Source of the DNA: Prorocentrum cordatum
Lineage: Eukaryota > Sar > Dinophyceae > Prorocentrales > Prorocentraceae
Reading direction: 5' to 3'
NCBI GenBank assembly: GCA_963575745.1
Contig: CAUYUJ010015505.1
Location: 629,896 to 693,895, forward strand
Length of the DNA: 64,000 bases
The position numbers were made by a program, and so were the translations under genes. The stretch's first letter is position 1; every line of letters starts with the position of its first letter. The notes beneath the pieces are model-generated. The model saw only the letters and a list, made by a program, of their open reading frames with translations, did not search any database and was not told the DNA's origin. Positions 34,981 through 45,719 of the stretch are shown piece after piece.

Positions 34981-35345
34981 ACCAGCAGCAGCACCGGCAG
35001 CAGCACTCCCAGAGCCGCCGGCACCAACAGCACCAGCAGCACCAGCACGAGCAGCTCTAGCACCATCGAGAGAGCTGCCAGACGCAAGATCCGACAAAGG
35101 AGCCCCAAGAGGACCACAAGACTCCAAGATGGGAGGGGGAGGAGGAGGAAGAGGAGGAGGAGGAGGAGGAGGAGGAGGAGGAAGACGAGGAGGAGGAGGA
35201 CTGGCTGCTTTAGGATGGGCTGGTGGGGACTGGCGAAGCGCAGACCATCGAAAGGAAGTCCTGAGCGAGAGCGCGATTCTCCGGAGTAAGCAGTGAAGAG
35301 GCCCCTCAGGCGGGAGCCGTTGTTGTTGCAGCCCGTAGTCCGGGG
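34981..35345 (+). repeat. CAGCAC and GAG repeats plus end of composite repeat, copy 3
   Basis: 34970-35060 is CAGCAC/CAGCAG-rich. 35130-35205 is (GAG)n. 35230-35345 matches the end of the composite repeat at 9.2-9.33 kb, with GAAGTCCTGAG-GAGAGCGCGAT and GCGGGAGCCGTTGTTGTTG in the same order. Confidence 0.5.
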
Positions 35346-35484
35346 AGCTTACGCAAGAGTTGAGCAGGAAGACGGTCCCTGATAGTTTATTTTGCTTCGG
35401 GCGATCCCCACCGACACCTTCGGCGTTTGATCCAGAAGGTGCGCGCGCTCAGTGGAACGATATGCGCGGGACGCGGGGGTCCCG

Positions 35485-35945
35485 GCAAGTGTTATGTCGT
35501 GTTATGTTCTGCTCTAGTATGTTCTGAGGTGCATGCTCCGATATGTCAAAGCATGCGTTGTTATGAGGAGTTGCGATATGAGATGGCGTGCCATGGTATG
35601 TGGCTATGTGTCATGCTATGGTTTGGTAGGTTCAGTTCTGCGTTGATGTGCTAAACCATGTCTGACATGCCATGATATGTAATGATATGTGATGCTATGC
35701 TGTTCTATGGTATGCGCTGCTCTGTCATGGTCTGTTATGTCACGATATGGTGTGTCATAATATGGTATGCTGTGCTCGGATATGTTATGCTCGGAGGTTT
35801 GGTGCTATGCTCTGGTCTATGGGGGACCCGGGTATCTGGCGGCCGCGGTATGCAGAGTTGGAAGAGTCGGCGTGGGAGGGGGCGGGACCACCAGGGATTA
35901 TCGGGAGCCTGGGGATCTGGCGGCCGCGGTATGCAGGGCGGGTGG
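35485..35945 (+). repeat. Degenerate TATG-rich repeat, then a tandem duplication of about 95 bp
   Basis: 35485-35815 is a loose array of G(T/A)TATG(C/T)TATG-like words without exact periodicity. 35826-35945 has two copies of a unit containing ATCTGGCGGCCGCGGTATGC. Open frames across both are not convincing genes. Confidence 0.5.
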
Positions 35946-35999
35946 GCAGGAAAGTCTGTTCTTAATATCTAACGACCCCAACCTGCCGCGTGGGGAAAA

Positions 36000-36160
36000 A
36001 GGCAGAGTGCAAGCCCTGGGGGAGGAATTCAATTTAAAACGCAACGGACAGTGGCGAGATGGAGGGATCAACCATCGTTATTCTTCAAGAATGAGAATTC
36101 AACATCGCAAAATTCCACTTCAACCACGCACTCAAGAACAATGTAAGACCGCAGGGCCCC
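36000..36160 (+). repeat. Dispersed repeat, copy 2
   Basis: About 36095-36155 ('CCACTTCAACCACGCACTC', 'AAGAACAATGTA') matches 9455-9515. Confidence 0.4.
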
Positions 36161-36204
36161 CCCCCCGCACTCTGACCAAACCGCATCCAGGCTACAGCAC
36201 TCCC

Positions 36205-36418
36205 TGCCCCTCTCCTCCTCCTCCTCCTCCTCTTCCTCCACTTCTTCCTCCTCCTCCTCCTTCTCCTCCTCCTCCTCCTCCTCCTTTCTCGCTCCTCGCC
36301 CGTCTCTCCCCCCTCCCCCTCGCCCTCGCTTCCCCCTCCTTCCTCATGGGCCTCCTCCTCCTCCTCCTCCTCCTCCTCCTCTCTCCCCACTCCTCCTCCT
36401 CCTCCTCCTCCTCTCTCC

Positions 36419-36454
<36 letters not shown>

Positions 36455-36840
36455 GCATCATCATCATCATCATCCCACCTCTCCCCTGCTCTTCTGCCTT
36501 GCCCTCCTCCTCCTCCTCCTCCTTCTCCTCCTCCTCCCCTCTTCTCCTTCTTCCGTCTCCTCCTCCTACTCCTCCTCGTCCTTCTCCTCCTCCCCCCCTC
36601 CCCTCCTCCTCCACCTCCTCCTCCTCCTTCCTTCCCCCCCTCCTCCTCCTCCTCCTCCTCCTCCTCCTCCTCCTCCTCCTCCTCCTCCTCCTCCTCCTCC
36701 TCGTCCTTCTCCTCCTCCCCCCCCTCCTCCTCCTCCTCCTCCTCCTCCTCCTCTCCTCCTCCTCCTCCTCCTTCTCCTCCTCCTCCTCCTCCTCCTCCTC
36801 CTCCTCCTCCTCCTCCTCCCCTCCTCTCCTCCTCTCCCTG
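36205..36840. repeat. (CTC)n array, left half of an inverted microsatellite pair
   Basis: About 640 bases of CTC/TCC triplets, with an (ATC)n island at 36419-36475. Poly-Leu/Pro and poly-Glu/Arg frames are artefacts. Confidence 0.95.
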
Positions 36841-37264
36841 CTACATCCCTCGTCATCCTCCGTCTCCTCGGTCCTTCTTCCCGTCCGCCTCCTCAAGCGG
36901 AGGCACGAATTGATGGAGGACACGGACTCCTCCAAGCATCCACTAGCAACTGCTCAAGGTGCGCAGGCTCCGGCATCGCCTCATCCAGGTCGGAGCGGTC
37001 GAGGACTGCCAGGGGACGGTCCTGGGAGAGAGAGAAGTGAAGAGGGCCAACCCCATTCATCCTTCTCCTGCCCCCCCCGCTTCCCCCTCATCTCGCCCTG
37101 CCCCCCCCCATCCCCCTTACTCCTCGCTTCGTGGTCGTCCCTGCGGAGTCGACTCCAGAGGCACAGACGATGCCCGCGTGGGACACCGCTCGAGATTCGT
37201 CCCCCTCTCCGCCGCCATCCGCAGGAGGAAGGAGCAGGAGCAGAGACGGCGACAGCAGGGGGAG
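36841..37264. other. Spacer between CTC and GAG arrays, no gene
   Basis: This is mixed-composition DNA forming the loop of the inverted array pair. No domain was recognised. Confidence 0.55.
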
Positions 37265-37700
37265 CAAGGATAGGAGGAGGTGGAGGAGGAGGAGGAGGAG
37301 GAGGAGGAGGAAGAGGAAGAGGAGGGGAAGGAGGACGATGAGGACTAGGAGGGGGCGGGGAAGGCGCGGGGGGAGGAAGGGAGAGAAGCAGCAACGGGGG
37401 GCAGGGGAGGATAAGAGTGTGGAAAGCAGAGGGGGGGATTAGGAGCAGCAGGAGGAGGGTGGTAGAAGGAGGAAGAAGAGGATGGGGAGAGTAACAATAG
37501 AGGGGAGGAGAAGGAGGAGGAGGAGGAGGAGGAGGAGGAGGAGGAGGGGGAGGCGGAGGAGGGGGAGGATGAGGATGATGATGATGATGAGGAGGAGGAG
37601 GAGAGGAGGAGGAGGAGAAGAGGAGGAGGAGGAGGAGGAGGAGCAGGAGGACGAGGAAGAGGAGGAGGAGTAGGAGTAGGAGGAGGATGACGAGGAGGAG
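37265..37700. repeat. (GAG)n array, right half of an inverted microsatellite pair
   Basis: About 435 bases of GGA/GAG triplets with a (GAT)n island at 37572-37590, mirroring the composition of 36205-36840 in reverse orientation. Confidence 0.95.
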
Positions 37701-37924
37701 GAGAGCTCGCCCCCAGCCCATCAGCCCTCCAGGCGTAGATTGTTGCAGGGATGCATATTTCACTACCCTCGTTCCATTCGGGGAGGGATGTACCACTTCT
37801 CCTGTCTAGTACATGCAACACCTTCTCCCCTACTCTCGACTGGCCGCCGACCAATCAAAATGCACCCCCACCTCCATCCTTGACAACAGAAATGAACCTG
37901 GCGCGACTGGAATTTGGGGCATTC

Positions 37925-38180
37925 TGCATTCTTTCTTCCAAACAACTCGCAGCAGGTCTGAACATTGCAAAGCAATGCAAAACAAAGCGTTGCTTGGTAT
38001 TGCTTGGTACTGCTTTGCATTCCTTGACAATATTGGCATTGCTTGGCGTTGCCTGGAGCCGTTGCTTGGCATTGCGTTGCATTGTGTTGTATTACTTGGC
38101 GCTGCTTGCCATTCCTTGTCATTGATTGGCGGTCGCTTTGCATTGCTTGGCACTGCTTGGCGTTGCTTGGCATTCCACGG
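37925..38180 (+). repeat. Degenerate GCTTGGCATT repeat
   Basis: Loose repeats of TTGCATTGCTTGG(C/T)(A/G)TT with a period of about 10. The frames through it are repeat-driven. Confidence 0.6.
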
Positions 38181-38269
38181 GCAACCCCAAACAAACCCAG
38201 GCAACCTCAATAACCCTCGGGGGGCCTGCACCTACCAGCTTCTTACAACAAATTATGACACCATTAGGC

Positions 38270-38660
38270 AAAGTCTACTTTGGGAATTGCGCAGTGCACG
38301 TGGAGGCAACATCTGGATCATGGGCGGGCACGACGCGGAAACTTGGCATTTGTTGTGGGGCAGTTGTGGCGGGTGCGTGCTCATATGTCTCCACTTTGGG
38401 CTGGCCCATGCCACCTAGCTATCAGGTAGTGCGGAGCGATTGCGGGCGCACACGCCATACACTATCTTGAACAAACGCCGCCACTTTGAGGCGATTCTGT
38501 ATGACAGGACTGGCGGGGGTGTCGAGCTGAGCATGCGAGGGGGAGGGGGGACCTGGCGCGCCCTGCGCGCGTCGCGCACCTGGCGCGGCTGGAGCAATTG
38601 GCGCACCTGGCGCGCGCGGAGCACGTGGCACATCTCCGGGGAGAACACTTGTCGTGTTGG
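38270..38660 (+). repeat. Repeat related to the 12.7-15 kb array
   Basis: 38285-38400 contains 'ATCTGGATCATGGGCGGGCA' (unit A type) and 38545-38660 runs of GCACCTGGCGC and GTGTTGGGAGG (unit B type). Confidence 0.5.
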
Positions 38661-38965
38661 GAGGAAGGGGTTGGGGGGGATGAAGGTGATGAGCAATAGC
38701 ATCCGGATGCGGGCAATCAAATCCTCATCCCTCCCAGCCCCCTTCTCCCGACCCGATGACCGTCTTCCTGAAGCTTGCGCACCCGGCGCGCAGGGCACGC
38801 TTGGGTGCACCCAGGGGGCACCCGGCGCGCGTGGGCGCACGCGGCACGCGTGGGCGCACCTCGAGAGCGCCGCACCCCGGGGGGCGGCGTGTCTGTTCCT
38901 GGGCGGCGGTCCGTCCGACTGCGGCCTCTGCCTCTGTGGAGTCGCGGGCGCCACTGATACTCGGC

Positions 38966-39156
38966 GGCGAGCGAGGGGGAGAGACGAGGAGGAGAAGGCC
39001 TTCTCAGAAGGCGGCGGGACTTCTGAGGAGTCCTGGCGCCTTCTGAGAGTTGTTGTGCGCGTCGCCGGGGAAGGCTTTGAACACTTCTCAGAAGGCCGGG
39101 GGAATTCCGAACCTTCTGAGCAGGCCTTCTCCTTCTCACTCCCCCCCTCGCTCGCC
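38966..39156. mobile_element. MITE-like element with G-rich inverted ends, copy 2
   Basis: The left end GGCGAGCGAGGGGGAGAGAC, then GAGGAGAAGGCCTTCTCAGA, is complementary to the right end TCTGAGCAGGCCTTCTCCTT, then CTCACTCCCCCCCTCGCTCG and CC. Length is 191 bases. The interior has several short CCTTCTCAGAAGG-type palindromes. It has no coding capacity. Confidence 0.65.
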
Positions 39157-39663
39157 GCCGGTCTCCAGGGGGAGAGACGGTGGGAGTGAGCAGCGTTCTC
39201 GTCGGGAGCTGGACCCCTTCCCATACCCCCTGCCCTCCGCCTGGAGGGGCGGGGGCGGCGGAGAGGGAGGGCGAGACCGAGTGTCCAAGAATACCCAGCA
39301 GAGGGCTCCACGATGGGCACAGGGCGACGCATCTGGCCTCCAATACGGCACGATAAACCTACACTTCAGGCTAGCTCAAGTTGTCTTTATTCCCCAAGAA
39401 CTTAAGATGTAACATATGTTCTCAAGTGTTGCACGCTAGCGTAAGATGGCCTCCAGCATGCTGGCAAGAGGGCCCAAGACGGCTCGAGATGGCATCGGAG
39501 CCTGCCCCCGAGGGACAACAATCGTGCCAGCCCCGGCTGCGTGGACTCTGAGGCAAATGAGGACCGATGGACGGCTGGGTGCCTTGCCAGCACTCTCGTC
39601 GCCACAATACCGATGACAGCGCGCGGTCACCCAACCCACGTGGCCCGCGCACATTCTCCACCA
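39157..39663. other. No gene recognised
   Basis: A short block of AAGATGGC/CAAGA repeats lies near 39450-39500. Nothing else is visible. Confidence 0.5.
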
Positions 39664-40005
39664 GTCTGCGCACCAGTTAGGTGCTTCCCATATTCCTACT
39701 TCCGTCCACGGCGACTGCGGTGTACCTTCCAACCCAGAAGGCGTCCGCTCCCTTCTCTTTCACCTGTCTCGGCACACATTGGGTGCTCTCCAGTTCTACG
39801 AGGCTCCGTTGACGGCGACCGAGGCGGTCCTGCCAACCCAGGCGGCAACCGCTCCCTTTCCTTTTACCGGTCTGCGCACCAGTTTGGTGCTACCCGTTGT
39901 GCCAGGTTCCGACGAAGACGACCGCGGTGCGCCTCCCGACCCAGGCGGCAACCGCTCCCTTCCCTTCCACCGGTCTGCGCACCAGCCAGGTGCTCCCCCT
40001 GCCGT
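39664..40005 (+). repeat. Tandem repeat of about 103 bp, just over three units
   Basis: Units begin at 39664, 39766, 39870 and 39972 with GTCTGCGCACCAGTTAGGTG-like starts and contain GGCGGCAACCGCTCCCTT. The last unit is cut short. Confidence 0.75.
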
Positions 40006-41254
40006 GCCCTTCCCCTGGGTGCGCCCGCCGCGCGTGCCCCTCGGCACCGTCAAACCTTGGCGGCGAGCGGAGCGCTCCGCCCGGGCCCCCCCCGCTGCCT
40101 GGCCCCCGGTGCCCTGCGGCGCGCCGCCCCGCCCAGCCGGGGCCCCGCCCCTGGCCGGTGCGGACCCCGCCTGCTCCAGGCCTGCTCCCTGCGCCCCCTC
40201 CCTGCCCCGCCGCGCCAGCGCAGGCCCTCCTCGGTGCTGTGCCCCCTGGCGGCTGGGGGACGCCAATCGCCTGCCCCTGCCTCTTCGGCCCCGCCCCGCT
40301 CCCGCGCTGCCTCCCTGGCGGCCGCGCCGGACGCTGGCCCCGCCCCCCCCGCCGGCCGCTGAGTGAGCGGCGCGCCTGGAGGCGCAGCCTGGTTGTGGTT
40401 GGCTCTCGCGGCCCCATGGCTTGACAAGGGGCCTCGCCCCGGTCGGTGGCTCGCGCTGCCCCGCTTGGGGGTCTCCGCCGTTGCGGCTCATCTCTGGCTT
40501 TTGCCTCCCTGCCTTGGGCCCGTGCCCGTGCTACTTAGCACGCGGCATATCCCTCCGCCGGGCGTGTGGTGTGCCCACCCTGACTTCCCCCGTTTCCCGG
40601 GGGGCTGCCTTCCACGGCGCCCCCCCTCGGGCGGCACCGCGTAGCGGCCTCTCCACTTCCCGGCCTTCCCCTCGTCGTGGGAGCCCCACCCGTGCGTCCA
40701 CTTGCGCGGGCTCCGCCGAGTCCCAGGGCTGCGATGCCGTGCACTGGCCTCGGGATTGCATTCCTGTCTCCACCGCCTGTCCTTGGCACCTCGCCCTTGC
40801 GGCCTGCAGCCTGGCCACCCAGTGGCGCATCGCTTGGCGGCGCGCCGAGGGGGATATAGGGTGACGGGGGAAGGCTGATTAGAAGGGGGCTGCTTCTTAG
40901 AAGGCGCCGGCCTCACATGTGTCAAGAAGGCCCGCGCCCTCTAAAAAGCAGGGGCGCGCAACATGGATTTGGCGCGGAAATCCACGATTTCCCATGGAAG
41001 CGGGGCCCGGCGCTAATCCACGCCCCTGGATTCATGTTTGCGATCCTCCCGGCCTCCCCCTAAACCCCCCTCTGCGCGCAGCCGAGTCGCCACCCCAGAG
41101 ATCCGACGTCGTGATCGTTTAATACGGGGTTCCTGGAAGTCTCGGCACACCTCCGCCTGGCGCCCCGGCTACCCGGCCGCCTGCCGCCCTCCCCTTCCTC
41201 CACCCCCAGACTGCCTCGAGTCATGAAAAAAACACGGCGGAAAGTTTTGCACAA
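40006..41254. other. GC- and C-rich DNA, no convincing gene
   Basis: Pro/Ala/Arg-rich frames are open on both strands between 40020 and 40860. The least unlikely, plus strand 40421-40864, ends with 'WPRDCIPVSTACPWHLALAA' but has no domain or start context. Confidence 0.45.
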
Positions 41255-41395
41255 TTTTCGGCCTCTGTAGGCCCTTACCGGGCCTCGGGACCAAAAAATG
41301 ACTCTGGATGAAAAACAGGCCCCGGGGAATGGGTCTGGACCTCTGGGGGGCGCGTCATGAAAAAAACATGACCTGGGGGGTCTGGGCCACGTGCT
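41255..41395 (+). repeat. Dispersed repeat 'G', copy
   Basis: CGGCCTCTGTAGGCCCTTAC, CGGGCCTCGGGACC, GACTCTGGATGAAAAA and GGTCTGGACCTCTGG are shared with 25395-25545 and the reversed copy at 23966-24095. Confidence 0.65.
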
Positions 41396-41465
41396 TTAGG
41401 TCGGACGTGTCCTCCTACAGGCGGGCTTTGGATGGCAGAGAGATCAAAAACAGTCAGGAGGTGGG
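41396..41465 (+). mobile_element. Left end of a TTA-type hairpin-tipped mini-element, partial copy
   Basis: TTTA, GGTCGGACGTGTCC, TCCTACAGGCGGGCTTTGG matches the left end of the complete copy at 47121-47264 (GGTCGGGCCTGTCCCCCTAC, AGGGGGATTTTGG). The right end is not found. Confidence 0.45.
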
Positions 41466-41849
41466 CACAGACAAACGGTCGAGAAATCACAGGGAAGTCG
41501 TCTCCGGACTATGCTTGAATCTTGCGCTCCTCCTTTCGAGGGACATGCCCGACTCAGCGCTCGCTGGACCACGCCCCCACTGCGGCCGCTGGCTCCGCCC
41601 CTGGGTGCGTCGCGATGCCGCCCCGCGACCGCTGCCAGGCGCTGCCCTTCCGCCCCGCCGCCCCCGCGCGCCCCCCGCGGCCTCGCCGCGCGAGTGCCCC
41701 CCGCGCATCCGGTCCCCGCTCTGCGGCCGCCCTCTCTCTTCCTTCAGGCTACTTCGCGACGCCGTGTCCCGGTCTCGCCCCGACGCGCGCGCGGATTGCC
41801 TCTGCCGCGCCGCGACGGGAAAAGGTGTTCGCCGCCGATGTGCCAGCGA
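41466..41849. other. GC-rich DNA, no gene recognised
   Basis: Pro/Arg-rich frames are open on both strands. No motif is seen. Confidence 0.5.
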
Positions 41850-42130
41850 GGCCTCAAGATGGCCCACAGGTCCACCAGGAGAGCCTCAAGAGGGGCCGAT
41901 AAGAGATCAGTACACGACGGCCCCACATGGCCCCAAGAAGCGACCGATTGGTCCATGAGAGGCGACTTTCTAGGATCCGATGTGGTGGCGCCAAATTAGG
42001 CCCACCCTTCTCTGATCGACATCCTCCAAGACGGCCCGAAAGTCCCCCAAGAGGACCTCAGGAGAGCCCCGAATGCCTCCAACATGACTCCAAGATGGCC
42101 CACATAAGCTTCCAAAAGGCTCCCATATCG
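41850..42130 (+). repeat. CCAAGATGGCC repeat block
   Basis: Short CCAAGA(T/A)(G/C)GGCC and CCCAAGAGGA units, same family as 34.2 and 51.6 kb. Confidence 0.55.
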
Positions 42131-42390
42131 AAGGATCTGCTCATGCATTTACTTCTGGCTGTCTCCTGGGTCTGCTCACACTGATTAGCAATAAAACGAC
42201 GCTTACCCTTTGGGAGGGGACCGAAAGTAGGAGGGCCAGACGCATGAGGGATGGGGGGTCATTTCTGCAGATACCGCCCGGATTCAGGATCCCTGATGCA
42301 AAGACGGTGCCCCCAAGTGAGGCCACGCCCCCAATATCAGAGCGACTCGCCCGAGCACATTTTTCTCCTGGCTGGGTCGGTGAGGACACG

Positions 42391-42403
42391 TCATGATCAT
42401 CAT

Positions 42404-42474
<71 letters not shown>

Positions 42475-42695
42475 CCATCACCATCATCATCACCACCACC
42501 ACAACCACCACCATCATCATCATCGTCATCATCACAATCATCATCAACCTTATCATCATCATTATCCTCATCATCATCATCATCATCATTTTCATCATCA
42601 TCATCACCATCATCATCACCATCATCATCATCATCATCATCACCAGCATCATCATCATCATCATCAGCACCACCATCATCATCGTCATCATGTTT
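42391..42695. repeat. (ATC)n microsatellite
   Basis: About 300 bases of ATC triplets with ACC interruptions. Poly-His, poly-Ile and poly-Asp frames are artefacts. 42700-43085 is GC- then G-rich with no gene. Confidence 0.95.
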
Positions 42696-43089
42696 CTGGC
42701 TGCCTCGAACCCGGTCCAGCATTCGCCTCTGGCGCCGCGCCGGCCGGCGCGGGCGCGGGCGCACGCGCGCGCGCAGCTCAGCGCAAGTCGGTGCTGGGGG
42801 GGAGGGGGGGGGGAGGGCACCGGGCGGCGGGGACAACACAGGGGTGGGGCAGTGCGAGGAGGGAGCAGCGGCAGCGTGAGGCCGAGGCGAGGGGGAGGGC
42901 CACGAGTGGGGCAGCCGAGGAGGGGGCCAGGAGGACGGGGCGGGGAAGTGCGAGGAGGGAGGGGGAGCAGGGAGGGACGGTGGCGGGAGGGTCGAGGAGG
43001 GGGGACAGCGAGGGGGGATGGCAAGTGGGAGGCGAAGGGATTGGGGGACGGGGGGTGGGGTGGGGGGGGAGGGAGGGGGAGCATGTTTT

Positions 43090-43229
43090 TGTCAGTATGT
43101 GCCTCGGATCAACGCTTGCCTCTCACGCCTGCTTCCGCCACCGTTTGTGGATCGAGGGGTGTTCCGCGAGCGCAGGGCGCCGGATAAACCTGTCATCACC
43201 CAGAGGCCTGGGAGGCCGTGGTTTACGCA
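43090..43229 (+). repeat. 5' LTR
   Basis: 140 bases, beginning TGTCAGTATGTGCCTC and ending GGTTTACGCA, so TG...CA as usual for LTRs. It is paired with 49874-50013, of identical length. Confidence 0.85.
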
Positions 43230-43230
43230 T

Positions 43231-43238
43231 TGGTAGCG
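43231..43238 (+). promoter_or_regulatory. Primer binding site, initiator tRNA-Met type
   Basis: TGGTAGCG starts two bases after the LTR. It equals the first eight bases of the Ty1 primer site (TGGTAGCGCC), which pairs with the 3' end of initiator tRNA-Met. The following TG departs from that form. Confidence 0.65.
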
Positions 43239-43326
43239 TGAGCGAGGAGTTCACAGCGCCGGAGGCTTGGCACGCATTCACATCTTGTGACCTGCAAGGA
43301 GGCGCTGGGAGACGACAGACCAGTTC

Positions 43327-43885
43327 ATGAGCATGAGTGCTGACAGCACCGCGGACCAAAAGGGGCTTCGGGTCTACACGGGTGACGGCAGTCAGAGCAG
43401 TCATCAAGAGCTCAAGAAGTGGATCAAGTGGGCCAAGTCCGCGATGGCCTGCCGCAAGTTGGAGGCGAATCAGCGAGGACTCTTCATCTACACACTGCTG
43501 CAAGGCTCGGCTCTGGAGACCGTGGACCATTTGGAGTCAGGAGCACGACACGGACGAGGCTGTCGAGGAGATGTTCAAGGAAGCTGATGTGGTCGAGGTG
43601 TTGGCAGCGACGTGTAAAGAAAAATGGCAAGAGATCAACGATGCCAGGGAGTCCTGGAACTTGCACAAGGCCGACAAACTGCAGATCACGTTTCGGCGAG
43701 AGTTCGATGCCGCCAAGAAAAAGACAAGGTGTCATAACTGCAAGGAGGTAGGGCGCTGGTCAAGACAATGCCCGAAGAAGAAAGGCGAAGGCAACGGTCA
43801 CGGCAAGTTCAGACCACGCACGACTGGTGCTGGCGGTTCGTCGTGTTTGAAGGGTCGGGCGCACACGAAGCGAGTCTCGTCACGA
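43327..43885 (+). pseudogene. gag: Copia gag relic with zinc knuckle
   Basis: The start is the first ATG after the leader (43327). The N-terminal frame to about 43545 has 'GLRVYTGDGSQSSHQELKKW' and 'RGLFIYTLLQGSALETVDHL', typical of the capsid region in dinoflagellate copia elements. A frameshift leads to a second frame with 'VVEVLAATCKEKWQEINDAR' and the nucleic-acid-binding knuckle CHNCKEVGRWSRQC, which spaces as CX2CX4-X-X4C but has Arg where the zinc-binding His belongs. A basic tail follows to the stop at 43886. Compared with relatives, the middle of gag seems to be missing between the two parts. Gag would package the element RNA; here it cannot be made intact. Confidence 0.7.
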
Positions 43886-43921
43886 TAACTATTACAGCAA
43901 CTTCGATACCGACGTGATGCC

Positions 43922-44500
43922 GTGGCAGCTCAGGACGCAATCGAGACGGAGCTTGAGACACCACAGTACAAAATCATGTTTGCTTGCCCGGTGGGTAAGG
44001 GGGTCGTGGAACCCAGATGCGGACGCACTCTCATCGGTGAGAACACACTGGTGAAGCTCGAGAAGGTGATCAATGAGATGGGCGCCAAGCTCGTTCTCAG
44101 ATTCGGCAACAGCGGCCGTGAGGAGACCAAGCGGGCTGTCAAGATTCCCGTGGTCATCGGCGGCGTACGAGGTTTAATCACAGCGGCCATCGTGGAAGAT
44201 TACGTGGAGCTCCTCCTCAGCGAGCCGTTGCTGCAGGCCCTGCAGGGCGAGATGGATCTCACCGACAGCCGCATCAAGTTCAACGTTCTGGACCGGACCG
44301 TCAACCTGGAGGCGACCGAGTCGGGGAACTACGCCATGGACATTCTGGACTGTGAGAAGGCTGCCTGCTACATCGACAAGCTCCAGCACATACACGACCA
44401 GCTGCAGGTCTCGGACGAGACGCGGACGAGATCGAAGAGCTGGCCCCGGTCAGGGACGAGTCGGCCTCCCGAGCCATGCCCGACCAAACCCACAGGGACC
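43922..44500 (+). pseudogene. Copia aspartic protease relic
   Basis: The frame from 43922 contains 'VVEPRCGRTLIGENTL', matching the retropepsin active-site segment that normally reads L-D-S-G-C-(S/G)-R-T-L-I-G. The catalytic Asp-Ser-Gly is replaced by Glu-Pro-Arg, so no activity is expected. The following strands ('LRFGNSGREETKRAVKIPV', 'VIGGVRGLITAAIVED', 'LDLxDSRIKFN'-like) fit the rest of the fold. It lies between gag and integrase as in all copia elements. The frame stays open to 44578 but becomes Arg/Pro-rich after about 44430. 44500-44960 has no clear domain. Confidence 0.65.
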
Positions 44501-44969
44501 CGGCAGGTTTCGACACGATGCAGGCTGCAGGGGATTCAGTCCTCAAACGTCGGTCCAAGCGTGTCCTTCGAGACCTGATCCAGGAAATGTTGGGGGTCCC
44601 CACGGAGAAAACCAGATGTCGTGCAGCAGAGATGTTCTCACTACTCAGGGCCGTGAAACACTCCGAGGAGACCAAACGGGGTTCAGGTAAACGCCACGAC
44701 GTCTGATGGGATGTGACTCGGGAACTCGTCAGGTTCAACATCAGGCTTCCAACGAGCTGAAACGATTCCGATCCCGTGTGCTGACTGCCTGTCCTCCCTG
44801 TCCATGGTGTGGAAGTTTTGCGACAGTAAATGCCCATAGTGCCAGTGTGACCGAGTACATGCATAATGTACGTTTAGCACGCACATACCTACGGCACACC
44901 ACATAGTAGGTACACGCCCAGCTCGACCGAGGCGGCGATGCGATCTTCGAACACCCTAATCGGTCGATC

Positions 44970-45719
44970 GTGAGGAAGATGCCTGAAATGAAACGACTCA
45001 TGACACGCATGATAGAACATCACACGGACATGTGCGCACATGGTTTAAGAGAGCCGGTTGGAAGACGTTGTATGCAGAAGCGTACGCGTGTGCTGGTATC
45101 CTCACCACGACTGGCCAAGTGCGTTAGCAAGCTGTGTCCAGGGAACCACGAGCATGTGACGATCGAGGGGAAATCCACCGGTGTGTCTCGGGCAAAGTGG
45201 GCTGGAGTCTACACCAAAGATTTCCGCGAAGCGATTCTCCGAGGTATCGACTATCTCGCACAGTTCTGGGCAGAGTGCGAGGATCAGCCTCTGAGCCTCC
45301 AGGAAGAGCTTCACTTGGTGCCGTTAGAATCTAGTTTCTGTGAGCCCGCCGAGCGAGATAAGCTGCAGCTGGAAACCCAGCTGCTGCACTGCTGCCTCGC
45401 CGCAAGTCTGGAGGACACTGCGGCCCGACAAGACATGCCAGAGTCAGTGCAGACACCCCATCCGATAGCAAATGCCCAAAACAATCGAAACGCCCTCAAT
45501 AAGCTTCATATCAACCTGGGCCATGCGGCCCCACGGGAGATGGTGCGAATCCTGAAAAACGGGGGTAGACACGACGAGGCGATCCGACTAGCACGAGGTT
45601 TCCCATGCGATACCTGTGACGAAAACAAAATACCGAAACCACTGGGGGTTGTTTCGGGCCACCGTATTCTGGAATTCAGCAAACAGCTGGGGATGGACGG
45701 CATGAATATTCCAGGCTGA
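44970..45719 (+). pseudogene. Copia pre-integrase region with HHCC zinc domain
   Basis: A frame of 249 residues. Residues 68-95 ('STGVSRAKWAGVYTKDFREA') match the segment that precedes integrase in these elements. The zinc-binding domain is intact: His180 and His185 in 'LHINLGHAAPREM', Cys213 and Cys216 in 'FPCDTCDENK'. It ends with a stop at 45719, just before the core domain in another frame. The HHCC domain would hold the cDNA end during integration. Confidence 0.7.

Noticed and set aside
35767-37341. 524-residue plus-strand frame
   Set aside because: Most of it is poly-Leu/Pro/Ser from the CTC array. The ends contain no domain.
42251-43330. 359-residue frame with a long poly-His run
   Set aside because: The His run is the ATC/CAT microsatellite. 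The remainder is G-rich low complexity and reaches into the copia LTR.
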